From an uncultured Clostridia bacterium (lineage in GTDB: Bacteria; Bacillota; Clostridia; Peptostreptococcales; Anaerovoracaceae), in the NCBI GenBank assembly GCA_934281605.1, contig CAKQXD010000009.1:35636-99635 (forward strand): 64,000 nt of DNA, given 5' to 3'. Below the pieces are notes generated by a model. That model saw nothing but the letters and a program-made list of their open reading frames with translations. It made no database searches and was not told the origin of the DNA. The position numbers were made by a program, and so were the translations under genes. How positions within the stretch are numbered: position 1 is the stretch's first letter; the number at the start of each line of letters is the position of its first letter. This document shows positions 1-8,226 of this stretch, in pieces.

Positions 1-1620
1 TCCGTGGGCTTCCGTCAGCTGATCCTCGTCTAGTAAAATGGACTTTTCGATCACAAGACGAGGTGCCGGCACATAGCGCCAAGTACCTGTAAACTGCACG
101 TCGCCCTGATCAATTTTCTGCGTTTCTGCGTCCCACTGCAGCACCCAGGAGCCCTTTTCCTCTCCATTTTCGTCCAGGACTTTATGGACCGTCCCGTCTG
201 CCGGCGCTTCCTTCCGCTTCACCGTATCTTCCTGATAATAATGCGCCTCATCGCTGATCTTATATGCTCCCGACTCGGTACTGATTTCCTTTGGCAGCTT
301 GCGTTCCTCCGTCCCGCTGACGTACCGATACTTTGCATGATACGGGATCGCCAGGGTGTCCTGAACCTCGTTGGACGTCAGCTCGACTTCCTTGTCGATG
401 GTGGTCGTTGCTGAATTTTTCACCGTTCTCATGGGAACATCCAGCGGATCCACCGTGGTTTTGATTTTCAGAGACAAGGTCTGTCCTGAATAATTGTCGA
501 TATTGGAGAGCCACGATGCTCCCATGGAGAAGCTGACCGTCCGGTTCCCCTCATCGTAGGTGAGACTTCCCTGTGAAGTGATATCCTTTCCACTGCCGTC
601 ATAGACCGCCGCCGATTCATAGGTCACACCCTCCGGCAGTCTATCCGTCATCACAAAGGATGAGTAGGTCGTCATGGTATCCACGTAGAACTTCCCGATT
701 TTCTGCGTGATCGTGTAATTGATCTCATCCCCCGCCTCATTGCGTTCCCCGCCGTCCGATGCTTTGACCGGATTGCTCATGAGAACATATGCGCTGTAGG
801 GAATGAACTGAGTCGCACAGTTTCCCTCCGTAAACACACCCCGGAATGTGCCGCCTGTCGTCGGTGCATAAAATCCACCTTTTAAGAGCGAATCATCACC
901 GCCCACATCGGTTGCCTTTGGAGTCGTCGCCTTATTGCCGCTGAAACTCAAAAAACACGTACTGTATTTATAGAAGATACCAGAAAATCCACTCTTAGCT
1001 TCCCATGCTTCCTTGAAGTAATTAGCCCCTGCATCGATGTCCGACAAACACTGGAAAAACGGCAGATTCACTACTTTCCCCGTATCGTGCCAGTACATGG
1101 TCGTCGTGATGTCGATGGTCTTGGGAGCACGATATCCTGCACCGATCCCTGCGATAGTCGAGGACATCCACAGGGACTCATCTGCAAGATAGCACACGGC
1201 GAAGTAATTGTCGCTCCGTTCCCCAGAGGCGTTCCGCTTTCCCACCGTGATAGAATTAAAGTGGACTTTCGCATCGATCTGGCGACCGTTGATTTTCCCC
1301 ACATTGGTAAAATTTAGATCCAGAAAGTTGGTGTAGGTAAAGGATCCTGTCTTGGTCTTGATGGGCACACACAGCATGTCGTAGTTATATTTTCCCTTGA
1401 TCATCTTGCCGGACACGCCGCTCCATGTGGCCGTGTAGTTGTGGTACCCCAGATACAGCTTGTTGCTGTAGTTCACCTTCAGGCTTGTGCTGGGGATCGT
1501 CTTCAAGGTCGCCCCGTAGCAGACCGCCGTGCTCCCGAAAAACACAGTTGCCAGCAGCAGTGCTCCCAGCAGGATCCGCCACCCAAAATTTCGCGACGAC
1601 CTTTTTACGGATTCGCCCAT
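1..1620 (-). CDS. Secreted isopeptide/SHIRT-domain surface adhesin (partial, C-terminus outside window)
   Basis: The frame is open for 540 codons from an ATG at 1620 to the window edge with no stop, so only the N-terminal part is seen. The N-terminus (MGESVKRSSR, then a hydrophobic run at about residues 15-37) is a signal peptide. Around residues 290-345 there is a segment typical of isopeptide-forming fimbrial proteins (NEAGDEINYTITQ, then DRLPEGVTYES). Around residues 425-445 YHAKYRYVSGTEERKLPKEI matches the start of a SHIRT domain, a rod-like module of Gram-positive adhesins. The start codon lies inside the 3' end of the upstream gene (16-bp overlap), so the two are probably translationally coupled. 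A C-terminal sortase motif is expected but cannot be seen. Role as a pilus or adhesin subunit is inferred from the domains. Confidence 0.75.
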   Translation of the reverse strand, partial: MGESVKRSSRNFGWRILLGALLLATVFFGSTAVCYGATLKTIPSTSLKVNYSNKLYLGYHNYTATWSGVSGKMIKGKYNYDMLCVPIKTKTGSFTYTNFLDLNFTNVGKINGRQIDAKVHFNSITVGKRNASGERSDNYFAVCYLADESLWMSSTIAGIGAGYRAPKTIDITTTMYWHDTGKVVNLPFFQCLSDIDAGANYFKEAWEAKSGFSGIFYKYSTCFLSFSGNKATTPKATDVGGDDSLLKGGFYAPTTGGTFRGVFTEGNCATQFIPYSAYVLMSNPVKASDGGERNEAGDEINYTITQKIGKFYVDTMTTYSSFVMTDRLPEGVTYESAAVYDGSGKDITSQGSLTYDEGNRTVSFSMGASWLSNIDNYSGQTLSLKIKTTVDPLDVPMRTVKNSATTTIDKEVELTSNEVQDTLAIPYHAKYRYVSGTEERKLPKEISTESGAYKISDEAHYYQEDTVKRKEAPADGTVHKVLDENGEEKGSWVLQWDAETQKIDQGDVQFTGTWRYVPAPRLVIEKSILLDEDQLTEAHG

Positions 1621-2153
1621 TTCACCGTTCCTCCCTTCTGTCCATCCGACTGGATTGTCTCACTGAAACAGATCATGCGAAAATCATCGACGTCCTCCTT
1701 GGCCGTTATGGTAGTAAACAGAGGCTCGCTGGTCTGACCCGGCAGGAGCACGTGCTGATAATAATAGAATCCATCCTCCTGCTTCTCGCTCCAGTCCTTT
1801 TCATTGAAGTCCAGCTGTATCTTCTCCCTACATTCGGGATCTTCCACTTCTGCAAAGACCCTGACAAGGCACGGGATGTTCCCGGTGTTTTCTACCGTCA
1901 CACGCTTCTCATAGCTGCCATCCTTCTCAAATGACTCGTAGGCTCCAAAATTTTCTTCGATCCGGCTGATGTTTTCCCCTACCGTAAACCGGTTGTGGAG
2001 CGTATCCGAAGCCAGCAGAAACGCTGCAGCGACCGGGAGCACCACCGTGCAGCAAAGTAAAATAGCCGCTGCACGCCAGGAATATCTTCCGGGAAACCGC
2101 GCCAGCCGCCTGCCACGCGGTTTCCCTCCTCCATTGAAATTCCTCTCCATCAT
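1605..2153 (-). CDS. SipW-type exported protein, TasA/camelysin-like (182 aa)
   Basis: Middle gene of the surface-protein operon. It has a basic N-terminus (residues 1-27) and a hydrophobic segment at about 28-48 (AAAILLCCTVVLPVAAAFLL). A post-cleavage stretch of the kind seen in SipW-processed proteins follows (LHNRFTVGENISRIEENF). The remainder looks like a beta-rich secreted domain (RVTVENTGNIPCLVRVFAEV). TasA/CalY-family proteins are exported, cleaved by the SipW peptidase and assemble into fibres or appendages; no sipW gene is visible in this window. Two ATG codons in tandem (2153 and 2150) could start it; the G-rich site just upstream favours the second slightly. Its stop overlaps the start of the adhesin gene. 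The family call is moderately secure; the exact role is unknown. Confidence 0.6.
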   Translation of the reverse strand: MMERNFNGGGKPRGRRLARFPGRYSWRAAAILLCCTVVLPVAAAFLLASDTLHNRFTVGENISRIEENFGAYESFEKDGSYEKRVTVENTGNIPCLVRVFAEVEDPECREKIQLDFNEKDWSEKQEDGFYYYQHVLLPGQTSEPLFTTITAKEDVDDFRMICFSETIQSDGQKGGTVKWANP

Positions 2154-2176
2154 ATCCCCCGTTTCTCACGCCCGGA

Positions 2177-2794
2177 TCAGCTGTTCTGAGTTCGGATCAG
2201 TTTAAGTACATCCGCTGGTACGCCGCTGCTGACGCCCAGATCCTCCGTCTGGATGGCCAGCACGTCTACATCTATCGTAAGTTTCGTATCGCGATCCATC
2301 TGGCCCTCCACCAGGTTGAGAAAGGTCACGCTGTCAAAAAGCGCCCCTGTATTTCCCTGTGGAGACAGCTTCTTCATAGCTCCATCCCCGTCGATGTAGG
2401 CATACGTGTAGACCGACGCATCAGCCTCTTCCGACTGATCTACCAGCTTCCATCCGCTGTTGACCGTATAATGGAACAGATCCTGTTTTCTGCTGTCCTG
2501 CAGACTACCATCCGCTGCCGCCGTCTTCACGGAAGCCGTCGGCACCTTCACCTGCAGAAATACAAACGCGTCATTGCTTCCCGTGTTGGTCACCTGCGGA
2601 TCCTTCTTCACCGTCTTGTTTGGCGTTAAAGCCTTCCCATCGTCCGGATCCCATCCCGGCTCCGTCAGGTCCACCGATACATTCCCTACGATAAATTCAT
2701 TGGCCGCACTGTCGCGATCTGTAAAAAATGCCGTAGCTGACCCCAGCAGCATAACTCCGATGATGGCGCCGATAGCGCACGCTTTCTTTCTCAT
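2177..2794 (-). CDS. TasA/CalY-like SipW-dependent exported protein (205 aa)
   Basis: First gene of the operon. The start was set at the ATG at 2794 because an AAAAGGAGGA site lies just upstream, although the frame extends further. The N-terminus (MRKKACAIGAIIGVMLLGSA, then TAFFTDRDSAANEFIVGNV) is a textbook SipW-type signal: short basic start, hydrophobic core, then a threonine/aspartate-rich stretch and the N-x-F-x-V-G-N motif. The mature part carries a TasA-like beta domain (VTNTGSNDAFVFLQVKVP). TasA-family proteins form extracellular fibres or decorate surface structures. Here the gene sits ahead of a second SipW-type protein and an adhesin, suggesting that the three build one surface structure. 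The gene has its own consensus promoter at 2843-2871. Confidence 0.75.
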   Translation of the reverse strand: MRKKACAIGAIIGVMLLGSATAFFTDRDSAANEFIVGNVSVDLTEPGWDPDDGKALTPNKTVKKDPQVTNTGSNDAFVFLQVKVPTASVKTAAADGSLQDSRKQDLFHYTVNSGWKLVDQSEEADASVYTYAYIDGDGAMKKLSPQGNTGALFDSVTFLNLVEGQMDRDTKLTIDVDVLAIQTEDLGVSSGVPADVLKLIRTQNS

Positions 2795-2842
2795 TCCGTT
2801 TTCCTCCTTTTGAATGTAATGTAAGTTTTTAACATTTTCTAA

Positions 2843-2871
2843 ATCATACATGCGCTACCATAATATGTCAA
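2843..2871 (-). promoter_or_regulatory. Sigma-A type promoter of the TasA-like operon
   Basis: On the minus strand TTGACA (2871-2866), a 17-bp spacer and TATGAT (2848-2843) match the vegetative consensus closely. The expected start site is about 40 bases before the TasA-like start codon. Confidence 0.65.
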
Positions 2872-2922
2872 GCAATATTTTACAAAAACTCCGTTAAATG
2901 TAACGAACGCGTCAAAAAACAG

Positions 2923-2948
2923 AAAAAGCCGGAGCATTACACTCCGAC
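2923..2948 (-). terminator. Intrinsic terminator after mtaB
   Basis: Minus-strand hairpin with 7-bp arms (GTCGGAG / CTCCGGC, one G-U pair) and a 7-base loop, followed by TTTTTC. It lies 15 bases after the mtaB stop. Confidence 0.75.
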
Positions 2949-2962
2949 TCTAAGTCTTACCT

Positions 2963-4309
2963 TTATACCATCCGTCCCCGCATACCGTCCCGATACGCAG
3001 CTGACAGCTCCACCGAAACGAACTGGTTCAACATTCCCTTTGCAGCTTCCAGATCCTCATACGGCACGTACACCTTGATGTAGTTGCCTGTGTAACCGGT
3101 GATCATCCGCTGTTCCTCCAGGATTTCCTCCAGCAGCACCCGTTCCGTCCGGCCTGCATTTGCTGCAAAGAACGCCTCCGCCGACTTCTTTCCCACTTCG
3201 TGAAGCTTGTCGCTTCGACGGTTTTTCACCTGCGGAGCCACATGCCCTTTCATAGAGGCCGCCTTGGTAAACGGCCGCTTGGAATACTTGAAAATGTGAG
3301 TTTTGCAGAAAGCGCATTCTTCTACAAGGCTGCAGCTGTCTTCAAAATCCGCTTCCTTTTCGCCCGGAAATCCCACGATGATATCCGTCGATAACCCGTA
3401 ATACGGATCCTCCTCCCGCAGCGTAGAGACGATTTCCAGATAAGCGTCCCTGTCATACGGCCGGTTCATGGCCTCAAGCACCTGACTGCTGCCGCTCTGT
3501 GCCGAAAGATGGAGATGGTGGCACAGCTTGTCGTACTTCAGCAGTCTCTTTACATAATCTGCATTGACCACCGCCGGTTCCAGAGAACTGAGACGGATCC
3601 GAAAATCTCCTGGGATCTCGCTGAGCGCCGCGATGACCTTTTCCACGCCGTAAGGCTCTTCCGGCAGATTGCCCGCTTCATCAGGCCGGATCTGCTCCAT
3701 TTCATAAAGAGCCGTATTGATGCCCGTCAGCACGATCTCCCGGTAGCCGCCAGCGATCAGCTTCTCCGCTTCTGCCACGATCTCCGAAAGCCCCCGGCTC
3801 CGGACTTTGCCCCGTGCATACGGGATGACGCAGTACGAGCAAAACCGGTTGCAGCCCTCCTGTATCTTGATATACGCCCTCATCCGGTTTTCCGTGTTGA
3901 CCACCAGCCCCGTTTCATCGTAAGCGTCCAGCTCCTCATAGCCCTTGACATGAAGCTGCCGCATACCGTTTTCCTGAAACTCCGCAACGTAGTCCGTCAG
4001 ATGGCTCTTTTCATTGGTGCCCGCCACGATGTCTACGCCGTCCACCGCCGATACTTCCTCCGGGCTGATCTGGGCGTAGCAGCCCGTCACCACCACCACG
4101 CTGTCGGGATTTACCTTCTTCATCCTGCGAATATACTGCCGGGACTTCTTGTCCGCCACAGCCGTGACCGTGCAGGTGTTGATCACGTAAACATCGGCAA
4201 ACTCCCGCTCGTCCACCACAGTGTAGCCCTGCTGCTCGAACGCCGCCGCGATTGCCTCCGATTCATACTGATTTACTTTGCATCCAAGCGTATGGAATGC
4301 GATCTTCAT
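2963..4309 (-). CDS. mtaB: tRNA t6A37 methylthiotransferase MtaB
   Basis: Radical-SAM enzyme that adds a methylthio group to N6-threonylcarbamoyladenosine at position 37 of ANN-decoding tRNAs (ms2t6A). The 448-aa length is normal for the family. The N-terminal UPF0004 domain begins MKIAFHTLGCKVNQYESEAI and carries the usual cysteines (LGCK, NTCTVT, TGCYAQ). The radical-SAM motif CNRFCSYC is at about residues 154-161, and a TRAM-like domain closes the C-terminus. An AAAGGAG site precedes the ATG. In many clostridia mtaB follows rsmE. Here the two are separated by about 7.5 kb of other genes, and mtaB has its own extended -10 promoter. Confidence 0.93.
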   Translation of the reverse strand: MKIAFHTLGCKVNQYESEAIAAAFEQQGYTVVDEREFADVYVINTCTVTAVADKKSRQYIRRMKKVNPDSVVVVTGCYAQISPEEVSAVDGVDIVAGTNEKSHLTDYVAEFQENGMRQLHVKGYEELDAYDETGLVVNTENRMRAYIKIQEGCNRFCSYCVIPYARGKVRSRGLSEIVAEAEKLIAGGYREIVLTGINTALYEMEQIRPDEAGNLPEEPYGVEKVIAALSEIPGDFRIRLSSLEPAVVNADYVKRLLKYDKLCHHLHLSAQSGSSQVLEAMNRPYDRDAYLEIVSTLREEDPYYGLSTDIIVGFPGEKEADFEDSCSLVEECAFCKTHIFKYSKRPFTKAASMKGHVAPQVKNRRSDKLHEVGKKSAEAFFAANAGRTERVLLEEILEEQRMITGYTGNYIKVYVPYEDLEAAKGMLNQFVSVELSAAYRDGMRGRMV

Positions 4310-4343
4310 ATTCGTTCTCCTTTATGTCTCACTTCGAATCCTC

Positions 4344-4352
4344 ATTATACCA
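4344..4352 (-). promoter_or_regulatory. Extended -10 promoter of mtaB
   Basis: Minus strand reads TGGTATAAT, a TGn extended -10 with a perfect TATAAT, 35 bases before the mtaB ATG. No good -35 is visible, which is usual for extended -10 promoters. Confidence 0.5.
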
Positions 4353-4449
4353 CGAATCCCTCACACATAAAACAGGGAAAACACGCATACCGTTTACTAT
4401 CTGCGCGTCTTCTGCGTTTCTGCAAAGACCGCTCCCCGGGAGGTTTCGT

Positions 4450-6261
4450 ATGAAAAAGAAAAAAGCCAGAGTCGTCTTCGCCTCTCTTCTCATCGTCAGC
4501 ATCGTCTGTTCCATGTGTCTAACCGCCCTTTCCGAGCAGCCGCTCCTGCCCCTGAGCCGCAAAGTTTCCGACCCCGAAAAACCGCTGAAATGGGTGGAAT
4601 TCAACGTGCCATACGAGCCGCTGAAACGGGCCATGGATATCGACGTGGACAGCTATCAGGACAAAATCCATATAAGCTGGATCGATCTTCTAGCCTATCT
4701 TGGGGCACGCTACGGCGGCGATTTCAGTCAGTATCAGGATTCCCACATGGACGATTTTGCTGCAAAGATCAAGAACGGCAAATCAGTGGCTTCCCTGACG
4801 AAAGATATGAAGTATTTCGATTACTACAGCCGCGCCTACGGTGCGGTTTTGCAGGGGATGCTGGGGGAATATCAGATCCGCATTCCCGATGAAAAGATGA
4901 GCAAAGATACCTGGAAAAAAGCCTACGGGCTCAAGGCCTTTTCTCCCATCGCCGACGGCTTTTACTACGAGGATTTTGACGATTTCGGAACCAGCCGCAG
5001 CTACGGCTACAGCCGCCGCCATCTGGGACACGACCTTATGACCTCCGTGGGAAGTCCGGTAGTCGCCATCGAAAGCGGCACGGTGGAAGCCCTGGGCTGG
5101 AATCAGTACGGCGGCTGGCGCATCGGCATCCGCAGCTTCGATAAGCAGCGCTATTACTACTACGCCCATCTGCGTAAAGACGCGCCCTTTGCATCAGATC
5201 TGCACGTGGGAGCCACCGTTACCGCCGGAGACGTCATCGGATACACCGGGCAGACCGGTTACAGCCTGAAGGAAAACACCAACAACATCGACACGCCCCA
5301 CCTCCACCTGGGGATGCAGCTGGTCTTCGACGAGGATGCCAAGGACAGCCCAACCCAGATCTGGATCGATCTTTACAGCATCACCAAGCTTCTGTCCTCC
5401 CATCGCTCCACCGTGGTGCGCCAGGATGACGGCCAGTACCAGCGAAAATATCCGTTCTCCGAAGGCAATTACTACCTCAACGAGCTGCAGGCCAACGCCG
5501 CCATCACCCACGAAAGCCAGATCGAGCTACCGATCCTCATGTACCATTCCATGCTGAAAGATCCGGTCAAGCCGAGCCAGTACATCGTCTCCCCCGATCT
5601 CTTTGAAAAAGACCTGAAATACATCCGTAAAAAAGGGTACACGCCGGTCTTCATGAAAGAGGTCATCGACTACGTCAACGGCACTGGATCTCTGCCGAAA
5701 AAGCCCATCGTCCTTTCATTCGACGACGGCTACTACAACAACTATTACTACGCGTTCCCGCTGCTGAAAAAATATAAAATGAAAGCGGTCATCTCCGTCG
5801 TGGGAAAGCTGTCCGACGACTTCAGCCAGACTCCGGACGAAAATCCCAACTACGCCCACCTGACCTGGGACGACATCCTGGAAATGCATCTGTCCGGCTA
5901 CTGGGAGATCCAGAACCACTCCTATAACTGTCATTCCTACGCCCAGCGCAACGGCGTGTCCCAGACGGCTGCCGAAACCAAAGAATCTTATGCAAAGTTC
6001 CTGTCCTCCGATATCTGGCATCTGCAGAACAAGATCGCCTATGTCACAGGCGTCGCTCCCAACACCTTCACCTACCCCTTCGGAGCATTCAGCGAAAACA
6101 CCGATGAGATCCTGCGGGAAATCGGCTTCCAGGCGACCCTCAGCTGCACCGAAGGCGTCAGCGTCATCAAACGCGGCGACCCCGACTGCCTCTACCGCCT
6201 CAAACGCCACCTCCGCCCGCCGGACAAAAGCCCGGAAGAGTTTTTTACGTTTTTGAAATAG
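4450..6261 (+). CDS. Secreted M23 endopeptidase-polysaccharide deacetylase (NodB) fusion, 603 aa
   Basis: The start was chosen at the ATG at 4450, after GGGAGG and directly before a signal peptide (MKKKKARVVFASLLIVSIV). The open frame extends upstream, but that part overlaps mtaB. Residues about 175-330 form a LytM/M23 peptidase: the metal ligands appear as RHLGHDLM (about 190) and HLHLGMQ. This fold cleaves peptidoglycan cross-bridges. Residues about 365-600 form a NodB deacetylase: LSFDDGYY (about 422) holds the catalytic Asp and metal Asp, and QNHSYNCHSY the metal histidines. The two enzymes together suggest coordinated trimming of peptide and sugar parts of the cell wall. It stands alone on the plus strand. 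The substrate is not known. Confidence 0.85.
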   Translation: MKKKKARVVFASLLIVSIVCSMCLTALSEQPLLPLSRKVSDPEKPLKWVEFNVPYEPLKRAMDIDVDSYQDKIHISWIDLLAYLGARYGGDFSQYQDSHMDDFAAKIKNGKSVASLTKDMKYFDYYSRAYGAVLQGMLGEYQIRIPDEKMSKDTWKKAYGLKAFSPIADGFYYEDFDDFGTSRSYGYSRRHLGHDLMTSVGSPVVAIESGTVEALGWNQYGGWRIGIRSFDKQRYYYYAHLRKDAPFASDLHVGATVTAGDVIGYTGQTGYSLKENTNNIDTPHLHLGMQLVFDEDAKDSPTQIWIDLYSITKLLSSHRSTVVRQDDGQYQRKYPFSEGNYYLNELQANAAITHESQIELPILMYHSMLKDPVKPSQYIVSPDLFEKDLKYIRKKGYTPVFMKEVIDYVNGTGSLPKKPIVLSFDDGYYNNYYYAFPLLKKYKMKAVISVVGKLSDDFSQTPDENPNYAHLTWDDILEMHLSGYWEIQNHSYNCHSYAQRNGVSQTAAETKESYAKFLSSDIWHLQNKIAYVTGVAPNTFTYPFGAFSENTDEILREIGFQATLSCTEGVSVIKRGDPDCLYRLKRHLRPPDKSPEEFFTFLK

Positions 6262-6266
6262 AGGAT

Positions 6267-6452
6267 GGCAGGTCGGCTCCGGCCGCCGGTGCTCGTCCGC
6301 AGGCAGGCTTCTGCGGCTCGCTCACAGAAAGCAGGGTGTCCTATGAACTCACGCCTCCGGCGCTCAAACAGCATAGGACACCAGCTGCTTTCCCTCCTCG
6401 CTTCGCCGGAACCTGCACTGCTCCGATCAAAGCGGCCCTCGCCGCCCTGCCA
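6267..6452. repeat. 187-bp-class nested palindromic element, copy 1
   Basis: A 186-bp imperfect palindrome just after the peptidase gene. Inner stem: GAAAGCAG (6327-6334) and GGTGTCCTATG (6335-6345) pair with CATAGGACACC (6372-6382) and CTGCTTTC (6385-6392). A smaller stem CGCC-TCC-GGCG sits in the loop. Outer arms GGCAGG / CCTGCC close it. The loop bases AACTC and CTCAAACAG and the flank CTCGCTTCGCCG recur in the second copy at 29592-29778, where the stems differ but still pair. Short open frames inside it are most likely spurious. Confidence 0.75.
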
Positions 6453-6497
6453 AAGCGCTTCATTGTAAAAACTTTGATTGTAATCACCCCGAGAATA

Positions 6498-6745
6498 ATT
6501 TCAGTCAGTCTGACCACCTGGACCATAGAAAACTGACTGAAATCGACTCGCAAATCCAGTCCTACCAGTTCACCCAACGCTCATCCAGCCAGATTTACCC
6601 CTCAGTTTCCGTCACTTGCACCCCCGTAAATCCTTCCAACTGACGGAAACTGCAGCCAGCACTCTAATCAAGCTCCTCAAGACTACACATCACCAGCTTC
6701 ATTTCAGTCACCCTAACCCCCGAAATGTCAGCTAACTGACGGAAA
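6498..6745. repeat. Array of three related hairpin-forming units
   Basis: Three inverted repeats share arms of the form TTTC[A/C]GTCA ... TGAC[T/G]GAAA. Unit 1: arms 6498-6509 and 6532-6543, 12 bp perfect. Unit 2: arms 6603-6614 and 6641-6652, 12 bp perfect. Unit 3: arms 6702-6710 and 6737-6745, one mismatch. Loops are 22-27 bases and pyrimidine-rich in units 2 and 3 (CACCCCCG, AACCCCCG). No gene is seen between 6262 and 6798 apart from this array and the palindrome before it. Confidence 0.6.
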
Positions 6746-6798
6746 AACATTTAACCAATCACTCCCCGCTTATATCACACTGCTTCGCATCGAACAGA

Positions 6799-7152
6799 TT
6801 ACTCCAACACCTGCGCCTTATGCGTAATAATATAAATAAAATCATCTACAGAGAAAGATACCCTCGTCTCTGCTGGATCCATTCCGAATTCCTCACTTAT
6901 CTTATTAATGATCCATACGATTCCTTCCTTTTCCGTTATTAAATATTCATTGCCATCTATAAAGTTTCCCACATACTGGTCCTCTTCATATAAAATATCA
7001 GGAAATTTTGCTTTGCGCTCGTCATCAGGGCATCGAATAAAATCAATCGTTTCATCTATGTACTCATCTTCCATATCGTACAGCAAAAAATTTTTAATTT
7101 GGTACTGCTGCATTTTATTATATTGCTTCAATATACACTTCACGCTGTTCAT
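6799..7152 (-). CDS. Hypothetical protein (117 aa)
   Basis: I do not recognise the family. The product is small, acidic and soluble, with no signal peptide or membrane segment, rich in Asp/Glu and aromatic residues (LLYDMEDEYIDETIDFI). A GGAAAG site precedes the ATG. The gene lies 50 bp after the next hypothetical gene on the same strand, so the two may be co-transcribed. Both are more AT-rich than the neighbouring backbone. That, and the repeat-rich flanks, suggest acquired DNA. Small acidic paired proteins of this sort are often orphan immunity proteins of contact-dependent toxins, but nothing here proves that. Confidence 0.55.
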   Translation of the reverse strand: MNSVKCILKQYNKMQQYQIKNFLLYDMEDEYIDETIDFIRCPDDERKAKFPDILYEEDQYVGNFIDGNEYLITEKEGIVWIINKISEEFGMDPAETRVSFSVDDFIYIITHKAQVLE

Positions 7153-7201
7153 AAAATTTACTTTCCAATTTTACAGCCAATAATGCCATGCTATTCACAC
7201 T

Positions 7202-7711
7202 CTATACAATAAGACATCCTATCGCTTCAGTCGCCTCTTCAGTTCCTTGAATCCAGTCAACTTTCTCCTCACGCATTTTATGAAATCTGATTTCAACATG
7301 ATCGCCAACATAATCGTCAACCGCATAGATCAGAAAACAAAACTGTGCATCTGGATCCAGCATTTTCAACTGAGGTATCCAGCAATCAATCACTAACAAA
7401 GCAACCCGCACACCCACAGCTTTGGAAATGTCCTCCTCAAAAAAAGTATTGATACGGACTTCATTATTATAAAGCTCATAATTGATGGGATCCTGTTGAT
7501 ATAGGTCCTCCATGACAAGATCATACGACTCTTCCAGTTGCTCTGGACTTTCATCAGTCATAATGATGCAATCCCTCACCTTTTTTAAAGGAGGGTGAAA
7601 CAGTTTAATCAGGTTCGTCGTGTTTACAGATATAACCTCGTTTAAACTTTCATCTGAAATCCGATCCAGCAGATTTCTCATGCTCTTATTCAAACTCCAT
7701 TTTCCATTCAT
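7202..7711 (-). CDS. Hypothetical protein (169 aa)
   Basis: Unrecognised cytosolic protein with a basic N-terminus (MNGKWSLNKSMRNLLDRIS) and an alpha/beta-looking C-terminal half (VRVALLVIDCWIPQL, FCFLIYAVDDYVGDHVEI). There are no membrane segments or metal motifs. AGAGGAAG lies just upstream of the ATG. It appears to be the first gene of a two-gene minus-strand unit with the 117-aa protein. The AT-rich composition contrasts with mtaB and the peptidase gene. Function unknown; a toxin-immunity or phage-related role is possible but unsupported. Confidence 0.55.
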   Translation of the reverse strand: MNGKWSLNKSMRNLLDRISDESLNEVISVNTTNLIKLFHPPLKKVRDCIIMTDESPEQLEESYDLVMEDLYQQDPINYELYNNEVRINTFFEEDISKAVGVRVALLVIDCWIPQLKMLDPDAQFCFLIYAVDDYVGDHVEIRFHKMREEKVDWIQGTEEATEAIGCLIV

Positions 7712-7826
7712 GGCATTCTTCCTCTCACTATAAAATTCCCCTATTAGCTTATCATAAAAAATACCCCGCTTCCAGTTCTCACATACCCTCCAGGATAATT
7801 CGCTTCAAGCGGGTCACAGAAAAATG

Positions 7827-7992
7827 CCCTGAATTGCCATTTGACAAAGGCTTTCAGATAGTTTCTCTCAACACAGCTAAAATTCCTATAAATAAACTAT
7901 CCTGTATGATCCTTCACTTCTCATCCAGGATAGTTCCTCCATCCCTGATCATGGCAAACTAACATATCCCCTACTTTTTTCTCAATTCAGGG
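7827..7992. other. Nested inverted-repeat region, candidate structured element
   Basis: In the gene-free stretch 7712-8226, arms nest inside one another: CCCTGAATTG (7827-7836) with CAATTCAGGG (7983-7992); GCCAT (7836-7840) with ATGGC (7951-7955); AACTATCCTG (7895-7904) with CAGGATAGTT (7926-7935). The result would be a long multi-helix fold or cruciform of 166 bases. A separate CCCGCTT / AAGCGGG pair lies just before it at about 7764-7812. I see no gene. Confidence 0.4.
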
Positions 7993-8114
7993 TATTCCCG
8001 CCGAACCTAATTGCTCCAAACTATCCGATAGCGCTCCGACAGTCCAGCTTCAGGTTAATTTCCCCGTGCAATCAGCCCAACCCCGGTCAACCAGCTCCCA
8101 TCGCAACATCGCAA

Positions 8115-8162
8115 AAACCAAACCTCCCCATTTCCAGGCAATCGCCCGAAAATGGGGAGGTT
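8115..8162 (-). terminator. Intrinsic terminator after the alpha/beta hydrolase gene
   Basis: Perfect 13-bp arms, AACCTCCCCATTT (8121-8133) and AAATGGGGAGGTT (8150-8162). On the minus strand the hairpin is followed by TTTGGTTTTT. It is about 65 bases beyond the hydrolase stop. Confidence 0.7.
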
Positions 8163-8226
8163 AATTCTCACTATAGATCTGCAAACACAGCATTCCATCA
8201 CAGTCTGCTACTATCCAGGCTGCCTT

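Noticed and set aside
6265..6577. Several short frames in the palindrome after the peptidase gene
   Set aside because: They follow from the palindrome itself; similar short peptides in copy 2 reflect conserved DNA structure, not coding. No ribosome sites.
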